Assembly: GCA_963928645.1 (NCBI GenBank)
Contig: CAWVGT010000133.1
Coordinates: forward strand, 1-16,862
Length of the DNA: 16,862 bases
Source: Fimadaptatus sp963928645
GTDB lineage: Bacteria > Bacillota > Clostridia > Christensenellales > Aristaeellaceae
Reading direction: 5' to 3'
Positions 7,928-14,545 of the stretch are shown here, in pieces; position 1 is the first letter of the stretch; the number at the start of each line of letters is the position of its first letter. The position numbers and the translations under genes are program-made. Below the pieces are notes generated by a model. The model ran no database searches. It had not been told where the DNA came from and was given only the letters and a program-made list of their open reading frames with translations.

Positions 7928-8467
7928 ATGGATACGTTGAGAGCGATATACTCGCGCGCCAGCGTACGCGAGTTCGAGGATCGGCCGATACCCGACGAGC
8001 TGCTGCATGCGGTGCTGCTTGCGGGCATGTGTGGCCCGAGCTGCGTCAACGCGCGCGACTGGACGTTTGTGGTGGTGCGCGCGCGCGACATGCTCGAGCG
8101 CATGGCCGCGGCCAACGGCCGACCGGCGCGGCCGCTCGCGCGCGCAGCCGCGGGCATACTCGTCTGCGGCGACCTGAGCCGCGCCTTCGCGGGCGCGCCC
8201 GACTACTGGGTGATCGACTGCGCGATAGCCGCGCAGAACATGACGCTGGCCGCACACGCGTCGGGGCTGGGCAGCGTATGGCTGGGCACGTGGCCGCAAC
8301 CGGAGCGGGTGCGCGCGCAGGCCGAACTGCTAGGCTTGCCCGAGGGCATCGTGCCGCACTCGATACTGGCGCTGGGCTATCCTGCGGGCGGGGCAGCGCG
8401 CGATGGCTCGCAGGCAGCCGCCGAGGTGCGCTGGGAGGCTGACCGCGTGCATATGGAACGCTGGTGA
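7928..8467 (+). CDS. Nitroreductase-family flavoprotein
   Basis: The protein has 179 residues and ATG 7928 follows GGAGGAG at 7 nt. The N-terminal RASVREF with R10, S12 and R14 is the FMN-phosphate-binding R-x-S-x-R motif of the family. The segment CGPSCVNARDWTFVVV and the late GLGSVWLGTWP motif also fit. The length is that of the short, single-domain nitroreductases. These enzymes use FMN and NAD(P)H to reduce nitroaromatics, quinones or similar compounds in the cytoplasm. The gene starts 32 bp after the ABC exporter pair on the same strand, so it is most likely the last gene of that operon. Together they suggest a reduce-and-export response to a toxic compound, which is an inference from context. 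The exact substrate is unknown. Confidence 0.88.
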   Translation: MDTLRAIYSRASVREFEDRPIPDELLHAVLLAGMCGPSCVNARDWTFVVVRARDMLERMAAANGRPARPLARAAAGILVCGDLSRAFAGAPDYWVIDCAIAAQNMTLAAHASGLGSVWLGTWPQPERVRAQAELLGLPEGIVPHSILALGYPAGGAARDGSQAAAEVRWEADRVHMERW

Positions 8468-8468
8468 C

Positions 8469-8504
8469 GGCGCAGCCTGGCGGGGCGGCGCGCCGCTCTG
8501 CGCC
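8469..8504 (+). terminator. GC-rich hairpin after the exporter operon
   Basis: GGCGCAG (8469-8475) pairs with CTGCGCC (8498-8504), and the 12-bp palindrome GCGGCGCGCCGC lies inside. It begins 1 nt after the nitroreductase stop codon. Only TTGG follows, so it is a weak intrinsic terminator at best; it could also protect the 3' end of the message. Confidence 0.4.
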
Positions 8505-8987
8505 TTGGCAGGACGCATATATGTGCAATAGCGCGGCGCTCGGTTTGCCCGCAATAGCAGATGCGCAAACGAGGCTTGCTGGGGCGAACATATGCGAGGC
8601 CCGTGCAAGCCTGGCCATGCTGCTTGGGACGCATCTGGAGAACAGGCTGTACGCAGGACATCCAGCTCAGGGCTGAGGCGACTGAAACGCTGCGGCAGGC
8701 GTCTGCGCATGCAAGGATATCGACCCGAGCGCCGTACCGCGTGAGCTGATGCCAATATGGATCAGCTCGCATTTTGGACAGCTGAGGGAGTACCGCGACC
8801 GTATTGGCATGCCGCTCGCCCTCGCGACGCGTGGTTCTGCCGGACTTAAGCGAATGCCGGTCGCTCCGGAAATGTCGTGACCTGTGCATGACGGTAGCGG
8901 GGGAAGGGTGGGCATGCGATCGCATTGCGTTGTCGCAAAATTGACGACCTCAAATCTCCTGCGCCTATGGCGATGCACGCGCTTTTA
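8505..8987. other. Intergenic stretch; only a short unassigned frame
   Basis: No convincing gene is present. A plus-strand frame is open from 8686 to TGA at 8880 without a ribosome binding site. Its middle reads MPIWISSHFGQLREYRDRIG, less biased in composition than neighbouring chance frames, so it may be a gene remnant. A hairpin at 8743-8768 (GAGCTGAT/ATCAGCTC, with an inner CCA/TGG stem) overlaps it. Confidence 0.4.
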
Positions 8988-8996
8988 TGGTATAAT
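8988..8996 (+). promoter_or_regulatory. Extended -10 promoter of the phosphatase/glucanase operon
   Basis: TGGTATAAT matches an extended -10 element (TGN-TATAAT) perfectly. No good -35 lies 16-18 bp upstream, as is common for extended -10 promoters. The start would be near 9003, giving a GC-rich leader of about 145 nt with several possible hairpins that I do not recognise as a known riboswitch. Confidence 0.6.
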
Positions 8997-9147
8997 AATT
9001 CAGCAGCCTGACGGCTCGGCGCATTTACGCGTCGCCCTCCGGCGGACGGCTGCGCGTGTGGGGCGGGAGCGAACCCAAACCGGCGGCGCGGCGCTGATAG
9101 TCTCAAACAGGGCCTGAACAGGAGCAATCGAAAAGGGAGTGAACAGC

Positions 9148-10569
9148 TTGAAGGGCAAAGCGAGGGGAAGCGGGTTGCCGCGGGTAGTGCTGCTCTGCGT
9201 TGCGCTGCTCTGTATGGTGCTGCCGGGCGACATGCCCGCCAGGGCCCGGGAGGCACAGGCCAGGTATGTGTTTTTGTTTATCGGGGATGGCATGGGCGTC
9301 AATCAGGTGGCAACGGCGGCCTATCTGCGGGGCGAGATGGAGGGCGAAGATCGGAGCGAAGCCCTGAGCGGGCTGAGCTTTACCGGCTTTTCTGCGCTGG
9401 GGCTGATGAGCACCCACTCCTGGGATTCGCCTGTGACCGACTCCGCCGCGGCGATTACCGCTATGGCCTCGGGGCAAAAGGCGCGCAACGAAACGCTGAA
9501 CCTAGATCCCGAGAGCGGCGAGGCCCTGGTGCCCGTGAGCTGCCTGGCCCGGGACGCCGGTTACGCCATAGGTGTGATCACGAGCGCCTCGTTGGATCAC
9601 GCCACTCCCGCCGGATTCTATGCCAGCACTGACGACCGCTACGATTATGCCGAGATTGCGCAGCAGGGCCTCGACAGGCGCATCATGGACTTCTGGGCGG
9701 GCGGCGGATTTCAGCGGGATGAGGACGCACTGGTTGAGCAGGCCCTGGACATGGGCTACCGGGTGGTGGATACGCCACAGGACATTCGGGAGCTGCAGGG
9801 CGGCGATGAGCCGGTCATCGCTCTGGCGCCGGCCTCGACCAAAGCGGTGCCGCCCTATATGGCTTACGAAATCGACCGGCTGCGCGCCGCCCAATACGGG
9901 GGCGAGGACATTTCGCTGTGCGAGCTTGTGGAGGCGGGCATCCGCGTGCTGTCGCCCCAACCCTTCTTTTTGGTGTGTGAAGCCGCCAAAGTCGATACGG
10001 CCTGCAGCACCTATGACGCGGTGACGGCAGCATACGAGGTGCTGGCGCTGGATGATGCGGTGCAGGCCGCCCTGGAATTCGCCCAGGAGCACCCGCAGGA
10101 TACGCTGATAGTGGTTCTGGCCGACCATGAGACCGGCAGCCTGCAGATCACATATGGCGCCGATTACGACGGGTTTGCGATGCAGATTGCATCCGCCGCC
10201 CGCTTTGAGGGCATACTCGAGGAGCTCTATGAACAGGGGGCTTCCTGGGAGCAGCTGCTGGAGCAGGTGGAACACTATTTCGGCATAGCGGCGGATCAGA
10301 TGTCGCAGGAGGAGCTGTCGGCCCTGGGCGCGGCCTACGCGGCGGGATACGCCGGGCAGATAGCCCCGCTCTACCAGGGAATCGAGCCTGTGGTCTATCA
10401 GGTGATGCAGATGGTGGGGGAACGCGTGGGCGTCAAGGTGAATACCGTCAGCCACAGCGGCCAACCTGTTGCGGTATACGCGCAGGGGGCGGGAGCCGAG
10501 CTGTTCCAAGGCGTGTACGACAATACGCGCGTCTTTCAGTCGCTCAAGGCGGTAATGGGGCTGCAGTAG
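9148..10569 (+). CDS. Exported alkaline phosphatase (PhoA family)
   Basis: TTG 9148 is preferred because AAGGGAGTG ends 6 nt upstream; GTG 9139 lies inside that site. The product is 473 residues with a signal peptide over about 1-33 (Lys/Arg-rich, then VVLLCVALLCMVLP). It keeps the family residues: metal-binding D47 in IGDGMG, nucleophile S99 in TDSAAA, H151-A-T153 with R164 (the Arg166 equivalent of the E. coli enzyme), E278, D283, D326-H327 in ADHETG, and H436 in SHSG. It should release phosphate from phosphoesters outside the cell. One oddity: the zinc ligand four residues after D283 (His331 in E. coli) is S287, in VDTACST instead of the usual IDxxxH. This may alter metal use or activity. 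The gene is followed 49 bp later by a glucanase, probably in one operon. Codon choice (more ATC/ATT for Ile) differs from the exporter genes. Confidence 0.92.
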   Translation: MKGKARGSGLPRVVLLCVALLCMVLPGDMPARAREAQARYVFLFIGDGMGVNQVATAAYLRGEMEGEDRSEALSGLSFTGFSALGLMSTHSWDSPVTDSAAAITAMASGQKARNETLNLDPESGEALVPVSCLARDAGYAIGVITSASLDHATPAGFYASTDDRYDYAEIAQQGLDRRIMDFWAGGGFQRDEDALVEQALDMGYRVVDTPQDIRELQGGDEPVIALAPASTKAVPPYMAYEIDRLRAAQYGGEDISLCELVEAGIRVLSPQPFFLVCEAAKVDTACSTYDAVTAAYEVLALDDAVQAALEFAQEHPQDTLIVVLADHETGSLQITYGADYDGFAMQIASAARFEGILEELYEQGASWEQLLEQVEHYFGIAADQMSQEELSALGAAYAAGYAGQIAPLYQGIEPVVYQVMQMVGERVGVKVNTVSHSGQPVAVYAQGAGAELFQGVYDNTRVFQSLKAVMGLQ

Positions 10570-10618
10570 GGCGACGGGCGAGCTGACAGTGCGCCGGTGA
10601 GCGCGGAAAGGATTGCCG

Positions 10619-11440
10619 ATGAACAAATGGCGCGGCCTGTTGATTGGGAGCCTGCTGCTGGCGCTGTGCGCGCCGGCGTGGGCCGTTCAGACCGACCCGG
10701 GCATACCGGAGGGATATGTGTTGGCCTTCTCGGACGAGTTTTCGCAGGATGGAGCGCCGGACGCGGGCCTCTGGACGCTGGAGGAAGGTGCGGCTCAATA
10801 TAATGAAGAACTGCAATGCTATAGCGCCGACAACGCCTGGGTGGAAGGCGGGAATCTGGTAATCGAAGCGCGGCGGGAGCCGCGGGACGGCATGGCCTAC
10901 ACCTCGGCGCGGCTCAACACACAGGAGCAATTCAGCTTTTGCTACGGTCGGCTGGAGGCGCGCGTGGCGCTGCCTGACGGGCTGGGCACATGGGCCGCGC
11001 TATGGATGCTGCCCAGCGATCTGCGGTACGGGGGCTGGTTGGCCTCCGGAGAGATCGACATAATGGAGCATGTGGGCTACGATGCCCAGCGCGTATATAG
11101 CATCGTGCACACCCAGGAATACAATTCGCTCAACGAAAACGCGATTGTCGGCAGCGCGCTGCTTGAGGGCGATGCGGGCGACTTTCACGAATACGTGCTC
11201 ATGTGGGATCAGCAGAGCATAGAGTGCTATCTGGATGGTCAGCTGCTTAACGTTTATAGGCCCCGCGACGATCAGCTGGACGACCCGGACATATGGCCCT
11301 TCGACGTGCCATTCCATATTGTCGTCAATCTGGCCATCGGAGGTACCTGGGGCGGCCTGCAGGGCATAGACGACCAGTGCTTTCCTCAGCGAATGCTGAT
11401 CGATTATATACGCGTGTACACACCTGCCCTTGAGGGCTGA
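10619..11440 (+). CDS. Exported GH16 endo-beta-glucanase (laminarinase/lichenase type)
   Basis: The product is 273 residues. ATG 10619 follows GGAAAGGA at 6 nt and is preferred to the in-frame TTG 10613. A signal peptide (about 1-23) ends in CAPAWA-VQ, a good signal peptidase I site. The catalytic motif of glycoside hydrolase family 16 is GEIDIMEHVG, with nucleophile E145, D147 and acid/base E150. The preceding GTWAALWMLP and the C-terminal HIVVNLAIGGTWGG and MLIDYIRVY blocks also match the beta-jelly-roll family. Such enzymes cut beta-1,3 or mixed beta-1,3/1,4 glucans; the MEH form of the motif, with Met between Ile and the acid/base Glu, is typical of laminarinases. It has no carbohydrate-binding module or anchor and should be secreted. 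It shares an operon with the alkaline phosphatase, which suggests joint scavenging of polymers. Confidence 0.93.
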   Translation: MNKWRGLLIGSLLLALCAPAWAVQTDPGIPEGYVLAFSDEFSQDGAPDAGLWTLEEGAAQYNEELQCYSADNAWVEGGNLVIEARREPRDGMAYTSARLNTQEQFSFCYGRLEARVALPDGLGTWAALWMLPSDLRYGGWLASGEIDIMEHVGYDAQRVYSIVHTQEYNSLNENAIVGSALLEGDAGDFHEYVLMWDQQSIECYLDGQLLNVYRPRDDQLDDPDIWPFDVPFHIVVNLAIGGTWGGLQGIDDQCFPQRMLIDYIRVYTPALEG

Positions 11441-11557
11441 AGCTCCGGCCAAAGCTGGACGTTGGGCGCGATGAGACAGGGGAACGCGCAAAACGCCCCA
11501 AGGACGCAACTGTGGGCGGCGCTGTGAACAGCTGGCAGACGAATAATCGCGCAAAAA
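11441..11557. other. Gap between the glucanase gene and the first repeat cluster
   Basis: No gene is visible. The last bases (AAAAA at 11553-11557) form, on the minus strand, the T-tract of the hairpin at 11558-11584. Confidence 0.5.
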
Positions 11558-11584
11558 GGGGCGCCATCGATACGATAGCGCCCC
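11558..11584 (-). terminator. Hairpin copy A of repeat cluster 1; minus-strand terminator
   Basis: GGGGCGC and GCGCCCC enclose a 13-nt loop that itself pairs in part (ATCG/CGAT). On the minus strand the stem is followed by TTTTT, a proper intrinsic terminator. A second copy with the same stem and loop length lies exactly 216 bp to the right at 11774-11800, with only 4-5 changes, all in the loop. Confidence 0.7.
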
Positions 11585-11773
11585 TCGGTCTACTGAAAAG
11601 CATGCTGCCCGCGCTCTGCTTGGCTGAATGTGCAACGGCAGTCGGCGAGGCATGCAGGCTAAAGTGGAATGTCGCCTGCATTAGACTGATTTTACAGCAT
11701 CGCCAATATGATGTTTCAAAATGGCTTGGAATAAAACCCGCTGTCCAGCCGTCGGGTTTTGTCAGCAGTCTGT
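11585..11773 (-). mobile_element. 189-bp MITE-like element, cluster 1 (reverse orientation)
   Basis: Read on the minus strand, this 189-bp non-coding segment begins ACAGACTGCTGACAAAA and ends CTTTTCAGTAGACCGA, forming imperfect inverted ends of about 16 bp. Its interior shares GAAACATCATATTGGCGATG-like and CAAGCAGA-C-G blocks with the two elements at 13754-14160, which are on the other strand. A subterminal hairpin AAAACCCG/CGGGTTTT follows its left end. Direct copies of one hairpin flank it. It encodes no protein and would need a transposase from elsewhere. Confidence 0.7.
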
Positions 11774-11800
11774 GGGGCGCCACAGATGCAATAGCGCCCC
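11774..11800. repeat. Hairpin copy B of repeat cluster 1
   Basis: It has the same stem (GGGGCGC/GCGCCCC) and 13-nt loop length as the copy at 11558, in direct orientation. The pair fits a target duplication made when the 189-bp element inserted, with some decay since. Confidence 0.7.
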
Positions 11801-11834
11801 GACGGGTCGCGCCATTCGAGCCGCGGACATGCGC

Positions 11835-11867
11835 AGCCGCGCTTCTGCTGCGATCAGAAGCGCGGCT
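11835..11867. repeat. Hairpin copy C: 33-bp direct repeat, cluster 2
   Basis: A 13-bp perfect stem (AGCCGCGCTTCTG / CAGAAGCGCGGCT) surrounds the loop CTGCGAT. All 33 bp recur identically and in the same direction at 12053-12085, and the identity stops exactly at the stem ends on both sides, as expected of a target-site duplication. Confidence 0.85.
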
Positions 11868-12052
11868 CAGATAGTTGACAAACCCCTAACCGCCGGATAC
11901 TGCAAGTTTCGCCAAACTCGATTTGGCTTATATAGGATTATGCAAAACGGCGCCGCAGTGTCGGATATATGAACGTCATATGCAGATTTAGGCCGCGATT
12001 ATTGTAGTTTGAAGCGAGCCGTCTGTATGTGAACAGCTTTGTCAACAAATTG
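11868..12052 (+). mobile_element. 185-bp MITE-like element, cluster 2
   Basis: The element runs from CAGATAGTTGACAAAC to GCTTTGTCAACAAATTG. Its ends match as inverted repeats at about 12 of 16 positions, including the perfect core TTGACAAA/TTTGTCAA. The interior is diverged from the copies at 13.7-14.2 kb but keeps the length and layout. It is non-coding and flanked by identical 33-bp hairpins. Orientation is tentative. Confidence 0.7.
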
Positions 12053-12085
12053 AGCCGCGCTTCTGCTGCGATCAGAAGCGCGGCT
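12053..12085. repeat. Hairpin copy D: 33-bp direct repeat, cluster 2
   Basis: It is identical to 11835-11867. It lies 77 bp beyond the 3' end of the minus-strand gene pair, where it could serve as their transcription terminator; the original single hairpin may have had that job. Confidence 0.8.
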
Positions 12086-12162
12086 GCATGCGTTATGAAA
12101 TACTCTGGCGGACGCACATGCTACGCATGGTTCCCGCCGCCCACCCGGACAGGTGCGCGACC

Positions 12163-12675
12163 TTACGCTATCGCGGAAGTGAACCGCTCATAGAACGAAT
12201 ACACGTAGGAAGCGGCCGTGCTCATATAGGCATACGCATACGCGCCAAAGCTTTCAGCCGAGACCTGATAGATGTCCTGGCTGTAGTAGACGTAGCCGGC
12301 GTCCTCGTCGTAGAGCCAGCGCCCGCGGGACAGGTTTAGGTTGAATTCGTTGAGCTGCTCATACACCTTCAGCGGATCCGCATCCTCCGGTATGTTGCAC
12401 ATGCGGCAAACTACCCGCCCGGCGCCGTCCAAGCACTGGCAGTATACGTCTATGGTATCCGAATCGGTGGCGCCATTGGAGTTGTAGGAGATCATGATTT
12501 CGTCGTCAAAGCCGTCGCCGTCCGTATCTTGGGCGGTGTAATCGTCCCAGCCCACTGTGGGGAGTTAATCTTTCAGCGAAGTGGCCGTGGAAAGCTCCGT
12601 CGCCTCTTCGCCCAGGGCACAGCCGTAAACCGACAGCAGCAGCGCTGCACAGAACACGCAAAACCACTTTTTCAT
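12163..12675 (-). pseudogene. Small exported protein gene interrupted by an in-frame TAA
   Basis: ATG 12675 follows GGGAGG at 9 nt and encodes a signal peptide (MKKWFCVFCAALLLSVYGC, then ALGEE; lipobox-like VYGC or cleavage after ALG). Codon 37 is TAA (12565-12567). The same frame then stays open for 133 codons to TAA at 12163, reading LPTVGWDDYTAQ and then DTDGDGFDDE, a calcium-binding loop of EF-hand/dockerin type. The rest is Tyr-rich (YAYAYMSTAASYVYSFYE near the end). The second part has no ribosome binding site of its own. It looks like one gene with a single nonsense change (for example from CAA or GAA), not two genes. Readthrough or a sequencing error is possible. It follows the upstream gene by 24 bp in one operon. 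I do not recognise the family. Confidence 0.75.
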
Positions 12676-12699
12676 TGGTCGTCGCCTCCCTATCGCCCG

Positions 12700-13209
12700 T
12701 CACTGGAACAGCACGGTCATGCCGTCATAGTTCTGATCCACTATCTTTGCGGTGATATATATGTACCGCTCCACCATATGGCCAAAGTCCGCGTCCGCCA
12801 CATAGGGCACATCTACCTGGGGATAGATGCTGTCGAGCTTGGCGTTGTACATAAAGCGGACGAAGGAGACCGAATCGTTCAGACCTTCCAGGTTCTGGTA
12901 CAGCTTGCTCATGTCCGAGGTGTCCGGCTGCGTCAGCGCGTTCGCTATGATCGACGCACTGTTTTCATATATGTATACCTGAATGACGACCTGCTCCAGC
13001 AGCTCGCTGCTGGCAGGGGTGTATCCGATCGCGATCAGGTCATATGAATCGCCGCCCTCCCTCACGGAGTACTTCAGCTCCACCTCGTCCAGATACTCGG
13101 TGATTTCCCGGGAGGTGTCAAACTTCAGGGAATCTTCGGCCGCGGCGATGCCGCAGCAGCTTAAAAGCAGGCAGGCGCACAGTAAGATCAGACATACTCT
13201 ACGCTTCAA
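12700..13209 (-). CDS. Small exported protein of unknown function
   Basis: The product has 169 residues. The TTG at 13209 is chosen because AAGGAAGTG lies 7 nt upstream; the in-frame ATG at 13233 has no ribosome binding site and would put that motif inside the coding region. The N-terminus MKRRVCLILLCACLLLSCC is a signal peptide, ending either at a lipobox-like LLSC or after GIAAA. The mature part (EDSLKFDTSREITEYLDEVE at first) is acidic, alternates beta-type segments such as VVIQVYIYE and RYIYITAKIV, and has no motif known to me. It is the first gene of a two-gene operon with the interrupted calcium-loop protein, and both are exported, so they may act together at the cell surface. Confidence 0.78.
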   Translation of the reverse strand: MKRRVCLILLCACLLLSCCGIAAAEDSLKFDTSREITEYLDEVELKYSVREGGDSYDLIAIGYTPASSELLEQVVIQVYIYENSASIIANALTQPDTSDMSKLYQNLEGLNDSVSFVRFMYNAKLDSIYPQVDVPYVADADFGHMVERYIYITAKIVDQNYDGMTVLFQ

Positions 13210-13255
13210 AGAGATGCACTTCCTTCTATTCATAAATTGGCCAGTGTCTGTATAT

Positions 13256-13284
13256 AGTATACATTGGTAAATGTAAATTCTCAA
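13256..13284 (-). promoter_or_regulatory. Promoter of the small exported-protein operon
   Basis: On the minus strand TTGAGA (13279-13284) and TATACT (13256-13261) are separated by 17 bp. The start would be near 13249, giving a leader of about 40 nt. Confidence 0.65.
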
Positions 13285-13610
13285 GCTGCACAGGCGCTTT
13301 ATACATATGTTTTGTATGGCCAGGTGACAGCTTCGTGAGGTTGGCTGATTTCGTGCGGCGCTGCATAGGATACCGAAGGCGAATGCGGGGGGCGACATGC
13401 CGGCTCTGTCGATTCGGTTTGCTCGGGCGCAAAGGCGCACCGATGCCGTTGCCTTGGCTGGGGCACGCAAAGCTTATTGACAGGCGTTTGACCAGGCGGC
13501 GGATATTCATGTGAGCTGCGCAAGGCGCATGAACCGCCAGGTCGGCTGCATGGGACTGTGCGCACTTGAACCGCAGCGGTGCGAGTTAAGCGACCGCGCA
13601 GGCGGTCGAG
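13285..13610. other. Intergenic stretch with no recognisable gene
   Basis: No frame here has a ribosome binding site or family motif. A perfect 7-bp hairpin (CGACCGC/GCGGTCG, 13591-13608) lies just left of the broken repeat cluster and may be a worn relative of its hairpins. Confidence 0.5.
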
Positions 13611-13724
13611 TCCGCGCGGTTTAGCCCGCTATATACGCACTCCTGCCACACAAATGCTCATACCCCCAACCCTTGTCAATGCGAGCTGAGCCATCGTCAT
13701 GCAGGTAACATTGTCAATATGCTG
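13611..13724 (+). mobile_element. Truncated repeat element at the left of cluster 3
   Basis: It begins with the right half of the cluster-3 hairpin (TCCGCGCGGTT, 13611-13621) and the element left end TAGCCCGCT, identical to that at 13972. It then loses most of the interior and ends with TTGTCAATATGCTG before the full hairpin at 13725. A TTGTCAATG-CTGA block at 13673 looks like another element right end. Internal deletion of a third tandem unit explains this. Confidence 0.5.
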
Positions 13725-13753
13725 AACCGCGCGGACGATATATCGGCGCGGTT
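13725..13753. repeat. Cluster-3 hairpin, copy 1
   Basis: AACCGCGC and GCGCGGTT enclose a loop containing GACGATATATC. It differs from copies 2 and 3 by one base (13745, G for C). It starts exactly 218 bp before copy 2. Confidence 0.8.
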
Positions 13754-13942
13754 TAGACTGTTGACAAGGCCCGGCGGCTGGACAGCCGGCTTTGCTTCAA
13801 GTAACATTTAAAACATCAATTTGGCGATTTTACAAAGCCAGTCCAATTCAAGCTGCATTCCGCTTTCATTTGCATGTTCCGTCGACTGCTGTCGCATGTT
13901 TGGTCAAGCAGACCGCGTGCGACATACTTTGTCAATAGACCG
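13754..13942 (+). mobile_element. 189-bp MITE-like element, cluster 3 unit 1
   Basis: The left end is TAGACTGTTGACAAGG and the right end CTTTGTCAATAGACCG, inverted around TTGACAA. A subterminal inverted repeat (GGCT/AGCC) follows the left end. It aligns along its length with unit 2 and, on the opposite strand, with the cluster-1 element. Its right end matches that of cluster 1 especially well (CAAGCAGA-CGCG-GC and TAGACCG). There is no coding capacity. Confidence 0.75.
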
Positions 13943-13971
13943 AACCGCGCGGACGATATATCCGCGCGGTT
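13943..13971. repeat. Cluster-3 hairpin, copy 2
   Basis: A perfect 11-bp stem (AACCGCGCGGA / TCCGCGCGGTT) surrounds the loop CGATATA. TTTGTCA (13928-13934) and TGACAAA (13980-13986) form an outer stem around it; these are the ends of the two neighbouring elements. Confidence 0.85.
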
Positions 13972-14160
13972 TAGCCCGCTGACAAAGCCCGGCCTGCCGG
14001 GCAGCGTGTTTACACTGAATGGCACTTTGAAATGATATTCGGGCGATGCTGCAAAACATGTTTGCCATAAAGCGGGCGCCCTGTAAATTTGCATGCCATA
14101 TTGGTTGATGTTGCATATTGAGTCGAGCAAGTAGTAAGCGATGTGTTTGTCAATGAACTG
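13972..14160 (+). mobile_element. 189-bp MITE-like element, cluster 3 unit 2
   Basis: It has the same length as unit 1. The left end TAGCCCGCTGACAAAG is followed by a perfect 7-bp subterminal hairpin (GCCCGGC/GCCGGGC, 13987-14002); the right end is TTTGTCAATGAACTG. The interior keeps GGGCGATGCTG and TTTGCATG blocks shared with the other copies. Non-coding. Confidence 0.75.
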
Positions 14161-14189
14161 AACCGCGCGGACGATATATCCGCGCGGTT
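14161..14189. repeat. Cluster-3 hairpin, copy 3
   Basis: It is identical over 29 bp to copy 2, 218 bp away. To its right the TTGACAAA end is missing, so it marks the right border of the tandem array, or a following unit has been lost. Confidence 0.85.
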
Positions 14190-14545
14190 GCCTGCTCAAG
14201 CCGGTGGTTGACGTATTCACCGCTGATGATGAGCTGCGGGCACTCCACTTTATTGGCGGCGTTAGCGCGCTGTATGGCGCAGCGAGCCCGCTTGTGCAAA
14301 TGCGGCGAGCGCCTTGCCAAAGCAGACGCGCTGCCAATCGACAATGCGCCTCCTGAGTGCGCGCCTGCGCGGTTGCAGCATCAAGCCGCCTGCCATATTT
14401 GTGATCGGCCGCGATGCCGCTCTTGCTGCGTGCCAGGCAGGTGGGTTAACGCCCGCAGTGGGCCGCATTGTCAGGCCCCATCCGCCTGCCGTTGCGCACC
14501 GTCATGCAAAACGCCGCCCGCCTGACACGGCGCGCCTGTGCCGAT
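14190..14545. other. Intergenic stretch with no recognisable gene
   Basis: The open frames here are Arg/Cys/Ala-rich and lack ribosome binding sites. No clean terminator for the minus-strand operon ending at 14546 is seen. Confidence 0.5.

Noticed and set aside
9003..9130. Riboswitch in the phosphatase leader
   Set aside because: The leader is GC-rich and can fold, but I see no consensus of a known riboswitch class.
13611..14189. CRISPR array (29-bp palindromic repeats at even spacing)
   Set aside because: The spacers are 189 bp, homologous to each other and to elements elsewhere; CRISPR spacers are short and unrelated.
13711..14190. Integron attC-like recombination sites
   Set aside because: The GTTRRRY/RYYYAAC core pairs are absent, the intervening segments are non-coding, and no integrase gene is seen.
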